From Actinomycetota bacterium (GTDB lineage Bacteria > Actinomycetota > CADDZG01 > WHSQ01), in NCBI GenBank assembly GCA_009377815.1, contig WHTI01000002.1, forward strand, positions 28,030 to 92,029: 64,000 nt of DNA. The letters are read 5' to 3'. The number at the start of each line of letters is the position of its first letter. Position 1 is the first letter of the stretch. The position numbers and the translations under genes were made by a program. The notes under the pieces are model-generated. The model did not search any database. It worked only from the letters and a program-made list of their open reading frames with translations, and was not told where the DNA came from. This document shows, piece after piece, positions 47,772 to 56,808 of this stretch.

Positions 47772-48578
47772 ATCAGGAAGACCGCTGCGAAATCCATAAC
47801 CAAGAGCGATTCCACACGGACCGATGGCACCCAGGCGATTCGCCGTGCCCTGTCTGTCATGGAACTCTTCATGCAGGGACAACCCGACTTAAGCATCAGT
47901 GAGATCGCCGGAACACTGAAGCTCAGCCCCAGCACGATTCATCGGATAGTGAGGGCCCTGGTAGCGCACGGGTTCCTCAATCAGGATACCCACACCGATC
48001 GCTACTACCTCGGTCGTTCTGCAGTTCTGCTGGGACAGATGGCGCAACACATCTTTGCCTTCGAGCGCATAGTCCCTCTCCTCGACCACCTCGCACAGGA
48101 GACCGGTGAGTCGGTCAATCTCGGTGTACGAGAGGGGAAGTTTGCGATGGTCATGTTCCGAGTCGAGTCGCTACAACCGCTGCGCTTCAACGAGCCGCCG
48201 GGCACCCTGGTCCCCTTGCATTGTTCCGCGATGGGCAAGGCGCTCCTCGCATCTAGCGAGGACCCGGCGGCTGAGGTGTCAGCGCTGACAACGCTCTCAC
48301 GACAGACTCCCAACACGATCGTTCGCAAGGACGACCTACTCGCCGAGCTCAAGCAGACCCGCCGCCGCGGATTCAGTCTCGACAACGAGGAGAGCTTCCC
48401 CGGTGCCCGCTGCGTCGGAGCCGCCGTGCCTAGGCCCGGTGAGGATGCCCGAATGGCCGTCGCGGTTCAAGCGCCTACGGTCAGGTTGTCCGTCCGTGAT
48501 GCAAAGCAACTGGGGCCGAGGGTTATGGATCTTGCCAAACGGATCGCCGAGATAATCCCGGCCGACCGCACGATATAG
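47772..48578 (+). CDS. IclR-family transcriptional regulator (SuyR-like position); start uncertain (47859 ATG or upstream non-canonical codon)
   Basis: QAIRRALSVMELFMQGQPDLSISEIAGTLKLSPSTIHRIVRALVAHGFL wHTH; LPHCSAMGKALLAS IclR effector-domain pattern. Confidence 0.88.
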   Translation: MRKTAAKSITKSDSTRTDGTQAIRRALSVMELFMQGQPDLSISEIAGTLKLSPSTIHRIVRALVAHGFLNQDTHTDRYYLGRSAVLLGQMAQHIFAFERIVPLLDHLAQETGESVNLGVREGKFAMVMFRVESLQPLRFNEPPGTLVPLHCSAMGKALLASSEDPAAEVSALTTLSRQTPNTIVRKDDLLAELKQTRRRGFSLDNEESFPGARCVGAAVPRPGEDARMAVAVQAPTVRLSVRDAKQLGPRVMDLAKRIAEIIPADRTI

Positions 48579-48781
48579 AGATCCGAAGCGGGTCTACAGG
48601 CTCTCCGTCCGACGCGGTTCATCGAAGGAATCGCTCCGGTGCTACAGGATCATTTGGACCGCTCCGTCGTTCACCACCAAACGGTTTCACGCGCGACTTC
48701 GATCTGACCTCTGTGTCAATCATCTTCGATCCTCAAACAACGGTAGACAACGGCCGAGCGATTGCCTATCCTTCCCACTAT

Positions 48782-49615
48782 ATGAAGGTGAGTTCACGAT
48801 ACGGAATGCACGCCGAGAGGGGATCGAACAGTCGCGCGGCAGCGGGAGCCGCCTGGAGATCCTCAAGGGGAATGCTGATAGCAGCAGTACTCATTGTCGT
48901 GGCGTGGGAGTTGGTCGCGCGCTCCAGCCTATTCAATGACCTGCTCTTTCCAAACATCGAGACGACCGCGGAAGCGTTCTGGGACTTGACAAGTTCGGGA
49001 GTGATGGTGAGTGACACCGTGGCGACGCTCGGTCGGTTGATTCTCGGATTCATCATCGGAGCATCCATCGGAGTCTTGTTGGGACTCGTCACGGGGAGAT
49101 TGAGCGTGGCCGAGGAGATGCTGATCCCCCTGGTTCTCTTGCTGCTTCCACTTCCTGCTCTTGCGTTGATGCCTCTCCTCACCATCTGGTTTGGCGTCGG
49201 CGGGACTGCGACCGTGATCCTGGTTGCCTTCTCCTCGGCTTTGCCGGTAGCTGTTAACACCTGGGGAGGGGTCAAAGGGGTGAAGCCTCTTCTGATCCAA
49301 GCTGCAGAGTCGATGCGCGTGAGGGGCCGTCCCTTGTTTAGGAAGGTCATCCTCCCTGCCTCTCTGCCATCGGTGATCACCGGTCTGCGTATCGGTCTGT
49401 CCACCGCGTGGAGGGCGGTCATCGCCGGTGAGCTGATCTCTGCAGCCTCAAGTGGCCTCGGGATCAGGCTCTTCAGCGCTCGGGAGTTTCTGAGGACGGA
49501 CAGGGTCTTCGCCGTGATGATCGTGATCGCCGTCATCGGACTCCTCGTCGAGCGAACGGTGTTCATCCGCATCGAACGAGCAACACTGGTTCGCTGGGGA
49601 ATGGTGAGCGACTGA
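48782..49615 (+). CDS. ABC transporter permease, SsuC/TauC/NrtB-like
   Basis: ELVARSSLFNDLLFPNIETTAEAFWDL, LPALALMPLLTIWFGVGGTATVILVAFSSALPVAVNTWGGVKGV. Confidence 0.9.
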   Translation: MKVSSRYGMHAERGSNSRAAAGAAWRSSRGMLIAAVLIVVAWELVARSSLFNDLLFPNIETTAEAFWDLTSSGVMVSDTVATLGRLILGFIIGASIGVLLGLVTGRLSVAEEMLIPLVLLLLPLPALALMPLLTIWFGVGGTATVILVAFSSALPVAVNTWGGVKGVKPLLIQAAESMRVRGRPLFRKVILPASLPSVITGLRIGLSTAWRAVIAGELISAASSGLGIRLFSAREFLRTDRVFAVMIVIAVIGLLVERTVFIRIERATLVRWGMVSD

Positions 49616-50478
49616 TGTGGAGGAGCGCGGTCGGGCGCTCGAAGGACCTCGCAAGGTCGCTTCGCGGCCCCCTTGCTTCCTTCGTCATCATCATTGTCTG
49701 GTGGGAGTTGCTCTCGAGGTCCGGCTGGTTCAATCCGCTGTTCATCCCGTCAGTCGGAGAGATCGGAAGCAGGTTCGTCGAGCAGTTGACGAGTGATGTG
49801 TTCTGGAACCACGTCTACTCCAGCCTGGTCCGCCTCGGAATTGGATTCCTACTGGCGGTGCTGGCCGGCGTAGTACTCGGCGCGGCTATGGGCCGTATCC
49901 GCTGGTTCGAGGAAGTGGCGAGCCCGATCGTCTCGCTGCTCTACCCGATCCCTTCGGTAGCGCTGATCCCGCTGTTCATGTTGTGGTTCGGACTCGGTGA
50001 CCGCACGACGCTGGCTCTAGTGATCTTCTCGTCGACCCTTCCCATCGCAGTGGTCACGTGGGCGGGGATCAAAGGCGTGGACCCGACGCTGATCCGCGCG
50101 AGCGAATCGATGAATGTTCGCGGGAGACATCTGGTACTCCGAGTCGTGATTCCAGGTGCACTACCCCAGGTCATCACGGGCCTAAGACTTGGCTTCGCTC
50201 AGGCATGGCGCGCGGTGATCGCGGGTGAACTGATCGCTTCAACCACAGCAGGCCTTGGGCTCCTCCTATTCACCTCTCGGAGGTTCATCGATATCCCGAC
50301 CATGATCTCCACTCTCGTCGTCATCGCGGCACTGTCCCTCGTGTTCGAAAGGCTGCTGTTTGCGCGGTTAGAGAGCGCCACGGTCATGAAGTGGGGAATG
50401 GTGAAATTGACCCGCCATACCGCTCGAGTTGTGGAAACCCCGGCGGCTGCCGGGAGTCAGGCGGGCGCTATGGGTTGA
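49615..50478 (+). CDS. ABC transporter permease, SsuC/TauC/NrtB-like (second permease)
   Basis: ELLSRSGWFNPLFIPSVGEIGSRFVEQL, IPSVALIPLFMLWFGLGDRTTLALVIFSSTLPIAVVTWAGIKGVDPTLIRASESM. Confidence 0.9.
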   Translation: MWRSAVGRSKDLARSLRGPLASFVIIIVWWELLSRSGWFNPLFIPSVGEIGSRFVEQLTSDVFWNHVYSSLVRLGIGFLLAVLAGVVLGAAMGRIRWFEEVASPIVSLLYPIPSVALIPLFMLWFGLGDRTTLALVIFSSTLPIAVVTWAGIKGVDPTLIRASESMNVRGRHLVLRVVIPGALPQVITGLRLGFAQAWRAVIAGELIASTTAGLGLLLFTSRRFIDIPTMISTLVVIAALSLVFERLLFARLESATVMKWGMVKLTRHTARVVETPAAAGSQAGAMG

Positions 50479-50590
50479 CTGCACCGCTGTCGCTTGTGGG
50501 TGGGTACTGCATCGCGGTAATGCCGGTTAAGCCGATAGGGGAGGCGAAGGAATGTCATTCATTCAGAGATCAAGAACTTGGTTTCGAACG

Positions 50591-51583
50591 ATGAGTAGGA
50601 CGGCGACTGTTCTGTTGGCAGTCGTAGCATTGACCGCAGCAGCGTGCGGTTCGGATTCGGACGGTGGATCTGGTGGGGAGGGTGGCGACGATCTGATCTC
50701 GATCAAGGTGGGTGGTCAGGCTTCGATCACCGGTTCCGTCGACATGATCGGGTTGGAGAAGGGTTTCTTTGAAGAGGAGGGGCTCGATGTCGAACTGATT
50801 CGCCTCTCCAGCGGCAAGGAAGTACGAGACGCGTTGATCTCGGGTTCCGTCAACGTCGGAGGAGTTGCCCCGGCGCCCTTCGCTGCTGCGGCGAGCAGTG
50901 GCGAACTCCTTGCGATAGCAACGTTGGGATTGATCGGTGATTCCGTGGCGGTACTGGCGGGCGCCGATTCTGGGATCGAAACCCTCGAAGACCTCAAGGG
51001 CAAGAAGGTGGGGTCGCAGGAGGGCTCTTCGTCAGAGCTGATCTTCCTCGGGAAGGTTCTCCCGAGTGTTGGCTACAGCGCCGACGACGTAACGATGGTG
51101 AACACCGAAGAAGCCGACCATCCCGCCGTCTTGGCGAGCGGCCAGGTTGATGCGGTCATTGCCAACGAACCGTTCATCAGCATCGCCGAGCAGGAGGGCA
51201 TCGGTTACATCGTGACCCCTTACACCCCCTTCGACCCATTCCCGAACCTGGTCCTCGGACAGCGAGGCTATGTTGACGACAATGGAGAGGCGGTTCAGCG
51301 CTACGTCACGGCTCACGTCAAGACGATGCAGTGGATGGCCGAGAACACGGAGGAGGCGGTAGAAATCATCGTGGCGGACCTGTCGGCTCAAGGGGTCGAT
51401 CTTGAGCCCGATATCGTCGCCAGCGCCCTCGGCAAGGTCAATCTCACGCCCGAGTTCCCGAGCGATCTCGCGGAGTATCTGAGCGAGACCTTCCAGCTTC
51501 TTGCGGGGGCCGGACAGGTCGAGGGCGATGAGCCGAACTGGTCGGACATGATCGAGCCCAAGTTCCTGGACGAAGCTCTATAA
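50591..51583 (+). CDS. ABC transporter substrate-binding lipoprotein, SsuA/TauA/NMT1-like
   Basis: LLAVVALTAAACGSD lipobox; VGGQASITGSVDMIGLEKGFFEEEGLDVELIRLSSGKEVRDALISGSVNVGGVAPAPF. Confidence 0.88.
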   Translation: MSRTATVLLAVVALTAAACGSDSDGGSGGEGGDDLISIKVGGQASITGSVDMIGLEKGFFEEEGLDVELIRLSSGKEVRDALISGSVNVGGVAPAPFAAAASSGELLAIATLGLIGDSVAVLAGADSGIETLEDLKGKKVGSQEGSSSELIFLGKVLPSVGYSADDVTMVNTEEADHPAVLASGQVDAVIANEPFISIAEQEGIGYIVTPYTPFDPFPNLVLGQRGYVDDNGEAVQRYVTAHVKTMQWMAENTEEAVEIIVADLSAQGVDLEPDIVASALGKVNLTPEFPSDLAEYLSETFQLLAGAGQVEGDEPNWSDMIEPKFLDEAL

Positions 51584-51585
51584 CT

Positions 51586-52428
51586 ATGGCTAATGCAAAG
51601 ATGGAAGGAGGCCGCTCGATGGGCAATCGCTCGATGGGCGAGCGACCGTCCTCCCCCGATGATCTGGTGGTCTCCATCGAGTCGCTGTCATTCCGGTACG
51701 ACGACGCGCTCGTCCTCGACAACATCAGCTTCGATGTCGAGAGAGGAGAGTTCGTCGCGATCATCGGCCCCAGCGGGTGCGGGAAGTCGACCCTGCTGGG
51801 GATCTTGGCCGGTTTCCTGCCCCTCGATAGCGAAACGGTGGCTATCGAGGGGCAGCGACCCAGCTCGCATTCTCTGAAGCGAGGCGTCGTTTTTCAAGAT
51901 TATGGACTCTTTCCGTGGCGCACCGCGGTGCGGAACATCGAGTTCGCGCTCGAGGGTACGAAGCGCGTCTGGACCGGTTCCCGAGCGGCGAAGGAGGAGC
52001 GGCGCGAGCGTGCGATGCAGTTGCTGAGCATGGTGGGCCTCGAGAACCATGCATCGACTTATCCCCATCAGCTCTCGGGAGGGATGAAGCAACGGGTGGC
52101 GATCGCTCGAGCACTGGCCTGCGACCCCGATCTGCTCTTGATGGACGAGCCGTTAGGGGCTCTGGACGCACTTACGCGTGAGTCCCTCATCGACCAGATC
52201 GGGAGCATCGTTCAAGCCAGCGACCAGACGGTCGTGTACGTGACTCACAACGTAGTGGAGGCCGTCACCCTTGCGGATCGTGTGGTGGTGTTTCGGGCCA
52301 ACCCTGGGCGGATCGAAGGCATCGTTGAAGTCCCCTTACCACGACCCAGGGACGCGCTTGCGGATGAAGTCGTGGAGTTGGAAAGAGAAATCAGGCGACT
52401 TCTCGGGGCAGGAGAGTCGTCCGCCTGA
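51586..52428 (+). CDS. ABC transporter ATP-binding protein, SsuB/TauB-like
   Basis: GPSGCGKSTLLGILAGFL, VFQDYGLFPWRTAVRNIEFAL, LSGGMKQRVAIARALACDPDLLLMDEPLGALD. Confidence 0.93.
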   Translation: MANAKMEGGRSMGNRSMGERPSSPDDLVVSIESLSFRYDDALVLDNISFDVERGEFVAIIGPSGCGKSTLLGILAGFLPLDSETVAIEGQRPSSHSLKRGVVFQDYGLFPWRTAVRNIEFALEGTKRVWTGSRAAKEERRERAMQLLSMVGLENHASTYPHQLSGGMKQRVAIARALACDPDLLLMDEPLGALDALTRESLIDQIGSIVQASDQTVVYVTHNVVEAVTLADRVVVFRANPGRIEGIVEVPLPRPRDALADEVVELEREIRRLLGAGESSA

Positions 52429-52476
52429 GGTTCGGTTTGATCACAGATCTTGATCAGATCCTTAGGAAGGAGAAGG

Positions 52477-52758
52477 GTGGAGCATTCGTTCTTGATCCAT
52501 CATGCAGGTGATCTCGTCGGGGTGGCGGTGAAGGACATCCCCGCCGATCAGGAGGTGGTCGGCGTCGAGATGGATACTGGCGACGTGGTCAAAGTCGTAA
52601 CGAGGGCGCCGGTGTTGCTCGGCCACAAGGTCGCCCTGGCGGAGATCAACAAGGGTGACGACGTCATCAAGTACGGGAAACGGATCGGGCACGCCACCGA
52701 GCCCATCAAGGTAGGAGACCATGTCCACACCCACAACCTGAGGAGCGCTCGGTGGTAG
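52477..52758 (+). CDS. suyA: UxaA N-terminal/SAF-domain protein; (2R)-sulfolactate sulfo-lyase small subunit
   Basis: HHAGDLVGVAVKDI, LLGHKVALAEINKGDDVIKYGKRIGHATEPIKVGDHVHTHNLRSARW; stand-alone small ORF paired with SuyB-like ORF. Confidence 0.85.
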   Translation: MEHSFLIHHAGDLVGVAVKDIPADQEVVGVEMDTGDVVKVVTRAPVLLGHKVALAEINKGDDVIKYGKRIGHATEPIKVGDHVHTHNLRSARW

Positions 52759-53906
52759 ACACGCTGACTGGATATCGCAGGGACAACGACAGGGTTGGTG
52801 TTCGCAACCACGTAGCGATCATCCCGGTCGACGACATCTCGAATGCCGCGGTGGAGAAGATCGCAGCGCTCATCCCAGGCACTCTTCCGCTGCCGCACGC
52901 TTACGGACGTCTTCAGTTCGGTGACGATCTGGAGCTGACCTTCCGCACGCTGATAGGGACCGGCGCGAACCCAAACGTGGGAGCCGCCATCGTCGTTGGG
53001 ATCGAACCGGTGTGGACTGAGCGGATCGCGGAGGAGATCGCCAAGACGGGCAAACCGGTCGAAGCGTTCGCGATCGAGCGTCACGGAGACCTTAGGACCG
53101 CGGAGGCGGCGGCCCGGTCGGCTCAGAAGATGCTGCAGGACGTGTCGGGGATGGCTCGTGTCCCCGTCGATCTGAACGAGATCTGGGTGAGTATCAAGTG
53201 CGGTGAATCCGATACGACAACGGGCCTGGCTTCGTGTCCTACGGTTTCGCGGGTTGTCGATAGGGTCGTCGAGGCGGGCGGAACCGTCTTCTTCGGAGAG
53301 ACGTCGGAGCTGACCGGTGGCGAGCAGTTGATCGAGCAGCGGTGCGAGACCGACGATGTCCGCGACCGATTCAAGAAGACTTACAACGACTACATCGCGA
53401 TGATCGAAGAACAGGACGCGGACCTCTTCGGATCGCAGCCGACAGAGGGCAATGTCCGCGGCGGCCTGACTACGATCGAAGAGAAGGCCCTGGGCAACAT
53501 CGCGAAGACGGGAACGGTTCCGGTGGTGGATGTGCTGGCACCGGCTGAGGCCCCCAAGAAGGCCGGCCTCAACTTCATGGACACCTCTTCGGCGGCCGCT
53601 GAGTGCGTAACGCTGATGGCCGCTGCTGGTGCGGTCATACACCTTTTTCCGACGGGCCAGGGGAACGTGATCGGGAACCCAATCGTTCCGGTTGTGAAAC
53701 TCAGCGGTAACCCGTTGACCGTTGAGACGATGAGGGAGCACATCGATCTCGATGTCTCTGGGTTGCTCAGTCGGCAGTTCGGCCTCGACGCCGCCGGAGA
53801 GCAGCTGCTCAATGTCGTCCGAGCGACCGCCAACGGCCGTCTAACCGCAGCGGAATCGCTGGGCCATCGAGAGTTCGTGATGACCAAGCTCTATCGGAGT
53901 GCCTGA
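52752..53906 (+). CDS. suyB: UxaA C-terminal family protein; (2R)-sulfolactate sulfo-lyase large subunit
   Basis: GYRRDNDRVGVRNHVAIIPVDDISNAAVEKIA, LPLPHAYGRLQFGDDLELTFRTLIGTGANPNVGAAIVVGIEP, KCGESDTTTGLASCPTVSRV, GETSELTGGEQL, GLTTIEEKALGNIAKTG, FPTGQGNVIGNPIVPVVKLSGNP, RLTAAESLGHREFVMTKLYRSA. Confidence 0.9.
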   Translation: MVDTLTGYRRDNDRVGVRNHVAIIPVDDISNAAVEKIAALIPGTLPLPHAYGRLQFGDDLELTFRTLIGTGANPNVGAAIVVGIEPVWTERIAEEIAKTGKPVEAFAIERHGDLRTAEAAARSAQKMLQDVSGMARVPVDLNEIWVSIKCGESDTTTGLASCPTVSRVVDRVVEAGGTVFFGETSELTGGEQLIEQRCETDDVRDRFKKTYNDYIAMIEEQDADLFGSQPTEGNVRGGLTTIEEKALGNIAKTGTVPVVDVLAPAEAPKKAGLNFMDTSSAAAECVTLMAAAGAVIHLFPTGQGNVIGNPIVPVVKLSGNPLTVETMREHIDLDVSGLLSRQFGLDAAGEQLLNVVRATANGRLTAAESLGHREFVMTKLYRSA

Positions 53907-53953
53907 TTGGGGTCTGAAACCCATCTAGAGCGGCGCGGTTCGGGGAGATCCGT

Positions 53954-54949
53954 GTGACGGACAAGGTGCGGCTGGCGTCGATCGGCCTCGGTTGGTGGGG
54001 GAACGAGCTGGCGAGCGCTGCCGGCCGCGCCGGCGTGGAGATCGTTTCGTGCTTCGCGAGATCCGCGGTAGCGCGCGATCGATTCGCTGAGACACACGGC
54101 TGTCGAACGGCCGAATCACTGGAGAGCCTCCTCGCGGACGCTGATGTCGAGGGCGTTCTGATCGCGACGCCCCATTCGACGCGCGTCTCCGTGATCGAGG
54201 CCGCCGCGGAGGCAGGCAAACACATCTTCGTAGAGAAACCGATGGCGCTCACCTACCGGGACGGAAGGGCCTCGGTGGACGTCGCCGATAGGGCAGGTGT
54301 GATCCTCCAAGTAGGGCACAACCGACGTCGGCAACCGGCGATCCGGAGGATCAAGTCGATGATCGACGGCGGCGAGATCGGGATCGTCCATCACGCCATG
54401 GCCGATCTCTCCTATGCCAAGGGGCAACGGCCCCGCCCCGGCTGGCGCGGGGATCCCGCCGAAAGTCCGGCCGGGGGCATGACGGGACTCGGAGTGCACA
54501 TGATCGACAGCCTCATCTATCTGTTCGGCGATATTCAGCGTCTCGCGGCCTTCAGTAAACAGATCCTGCAGGCAAGCCTCTTGGACGAGATCACGACCAT
54601 CATGCTCGAGTTCTCATCGGGCCCGCTCGGGACCATAGTGATATCCACCGTGACGCCCGAGAGAGCAATGGTTGCCGTCTTCGGGACCGAGAAGGCGGCC
54701 TGGAGCGAAGGCGACGGTACCCGTTTCCTCGTCCAGAGTGTGGCCGAGACCACTCCCACCGAGTTGCCGGTCGAGGTGGCAGACACGTTGCAAGAGGAAC
54801 TCACTGAGTTCGCACGGTGCATCCGAGACGGAACGCGTCCGGAAGTGGGAGGCGCCGAAGGACTGAAGGTGGTCCAGACCCTTGAAGCGGTCACGAGGAG
54901 TGTCCGCGACGCGCGGATCATCGAGCTAGACGAGATCGCGGCAGGTTGA
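53954..54949 (+). CDS. Gfo/Idh/MocA family oxidoreductase
   Basis: VRLASIGLGWWGNELASAAGRAG, GVLIATPHSTRVSVIEAAAEAGKHIFVEKPMALT. Confidence 0.92.
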   Translation: MTDKVRLASIGLGWWGNELASAAGRAGVEIVSCFARSAVARDRFAETHGCRTAESLESLLADADVEGVLIATPHSTRVSVIEAAAEAGKHIFVEKPMALTYRDGRASVDVADRAGVILQVGHNRRRQPAIRRIKSMIDGGEIGIVHHAMADLSYAKGQRPRPGWRGDPAESPAGGMTGLGVHMIDSLIYLFGDIQRLAAFSKQILQASLLDEITTIMLEFSSGPLGTIVISTVTPERAMVAVFGTEKAAWSEGDGTRFLVQSVAETTPTELPVEVADTLQEELTEFARCIRDGTRPEVGGAEGLKVVQTLEAVTRSVRDARIIELDEIAAG

Positions 54950-55110
54950 TTCGTCGCGGTTTCTTGGGCCAGAGAGTTGCACGTATGCGTGAATATGGAA
55001 TAGGCTTGCACGATGCGGGATGAGTCCGCTGAGCCACCATCTGTGGTTCTGAGACCTGAACCGAGCACGTTCGCACGACGCGAGCGTCCGATCGAAGGGG
55101 AGGATCCGCT

Positions 55111-55956
55111 GTGCCGATATTGCCGAACGTGAGATACGAAGACATGACTTGGCCCGATCTCAAGAAGGCGGCAGAGCAAGATGCAGTCATCGTTCAGCCG
55201 GTCGGGGCCATCGAGCAGCATGGTCCTCACCTCCCGGTTTCGACGGACACCATGCAGGTCAACAACGCGACTTTCCTCGCTTGTGCGGAGGCCGCCGAAC
55301 AGATCCCAGTTCTGCTTGCCCCGACGGTTCACTGGGGCTTCTCCACGATCCAGATGGACATCCCGAACGAGGACAAGGATCGCTATCCGGGCACACTGAC
55401 CCTCACTGCGCAGCTGCTGATGGACCTGTGCGTCCAGTTGAGCCAGTGTTTTGTACGCGCCGGGTTCAAGCGGATTCTCTTCGTCAACGGTCATGGCGGT
55501 AACTACCAGCCGCTCATGACGGTTGCCCGGACGATCAGGGATCTCACGGATGCGATGGTCGGAGTTGCTAACTACTATGGACTCGTTGAGGTTAAAGACA
55601 TGCTCGATGTCCCCCTTGAGGAAGCCTCGATCAAGCACGCCGGTGAGTGGGAGACATCCCTCGCACTCTTGTGGGACGCCGACAATGTGCGTATGGATCA
55701 GATCAAGAGTGAGCAGCGTGCGATCAACGCAATCAAGGTCAACTCCGAGTACGTCAGCAGGGATGAACTAGGTGGAAAGCAGTACTCCACAAAGGCATTC
55801 GTTGCCGAGAAGAACATCGACTTTTCGTTCGAAGGCGTCGTGGGGAACCCCGCTCAGGGCTCGGCGGAGAAGGGTCAGAAGTTCGCAGATCTCCATGTGG
55901 CCTCGATTGTCGAGTTCCTGCTCGAGTTCAAGAAATGGGAGTACGGAAAACTCTAG
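55111..55956 (+). CDS. Creatininase family amidohydrolase
   Basis: YEDMTWPDLKKAAEQDAVIVQPVGAIEQHGPHLPVSTDT, FVNGHGGNYQPLM, HAGEWETSLAL. Confidence 0.92.
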   Translation: MPILPNVRYEDMTWPDLKKAAEQDAVIVQPVGAIEQHGPHLPVSTDTMQVNNATFLACAEAAEQIPVLLAPTVHWGFSTIQMDIPNEDKDRYPGTLTLTAQLLMDLCVQLSQCFVRAGFKRILFVNGHGGNYQPLMTVARTIRDLTDAMVGVANYYGLVEVKDMLDVPLEEASIKHAGEWETSLALLWDADNVRMDQIKSEQRAINAIKVNSEYVSRDELGGKQYSTKAFVAEKNIDFSFEGVVGNPAQGSAEKGQKFADLHVASIVEFLLEFKKWEYGKL

Positions 55957-56052
55957 AGCTTCAAGTCTTTCCGGCATCTTGCTCCCACGAGGGGTTGCGT
56001 TTTCGGCGCCCGGATCTCAGTTACGGGCAACCAGTGAAGGCGGGAGAAACCG

Positions 56053-56808
56053 TTGTTACTAGAGAAGGCAGGTACGACTCGGCCGATCCTTGGCGGTTTC
56101 ATCAAGAGCAGTTCACCGTGGCTGGTTGAGGTCCTCGGAGTGCTGGGATTCGACCTGGTCATCATCGACACCGAACACGGGATGATCGGCCTGCGGGATT
56201 GCGAAGAACTAGTTCGAGCCGCGGATGCGACCCAGATCCTCTCTCTCATCAGGGTGGCAAGCGCGGACCCGATCAATATCCTGCGCCTCGCGGAGACCGG
56301 GCCGGATGGGATCGTCGTCCCGCGGGTACGGACGGCCGAGGACGTGAAGGAATCGTCCGATGCCGTTCGCTACCCGCCAGAGGGTGCGCGGGGACTGGGG
56401 AGATCCCGCGCTGCAAACTTCGGCGCCCAGGGTGCGCTCGGCGACTACGTCAAGGCGATAAACGCAAAAATGACGGTCACGGCGATAGTCGAGGACGCCG
56501 AAGGATTGGCGGCGGTGGACGAGATCGCAGCTGCACCGGGCCTGGACATGCTCTTTACGGGCAGCGTTGATATGTCGGTCTCCCTGGGGGTCCCGGGGCA
56601 GCTCGGTCACCCTAGCGTCCTCGACGCCAACAAGAAGATCGTCGAGGCCGGGAAGAAGGCCGGGAAGCTGGTTGGGGGCTTGGCGGCGACTTTCGAGGAG
56701 GTCACCTCTCTTTTGGACGAAGGCGACCTGGATGTGATCTGCGTGCCGACCGAAAGTATCGTGGTGGAGCACCTCAAACAGATTCGAGCCCTGGTTCCGT
56801 CGCGATAA
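56053..56808 (+). CDS. HpcH/HpaI family class II aldolase
   Basis: VLGFDLVIIDTEHGMIGLRDCEELVRAAD, PDGIVVPRVRTAEDVKESSDAVRYPPEGARGLGRSRA, GSVDMSVSLGVPGQLGHPSV. Confidence 0.9.
   Translation: MLLEKAGTTRPILGGFIKSSSPWLVEVLGVLGFDLVIIDTEHGMIGLRDCEELVRAADATQILSLIRVASADPINILRLAETGPDGIVVPRVRTAEDVKESSDAVRYPPEGARGLGRSRAANFGAQGALGDYVKAINAKMTVTAIVEDAEGLAAVDEIAAAPGLDMLFTGSVDMSVSLGVPGQLGHPSVLDANKKIVEAGKKAGKLVGGLAATFEEVTSLLDEGDLDVICVPTESIVVEHLKQIRALVPSR

Noticed and set aside
52548-53741. 397-aa minus-strand ORF over the SuyB-like gene
   Set aside because: Antisense shadow ORF in GC-rich DNA; the plus strand encodes a clear conserved protein.
52477-53906. Altronate/galactarate dehydratase (UxaA/GarD) annotation
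   Set aside because: Split subunits and SuyB-type motifs, plus absence of hexuronate pathway genes, favour sulfolactate sulfo-lyase.
54535-55638. 367-aa minus-strand ORF across Gfo/Idh/MocA and creatininase genes
   Set aside because: Spans two conserved plus-strand genes and has no recognisable motifs.
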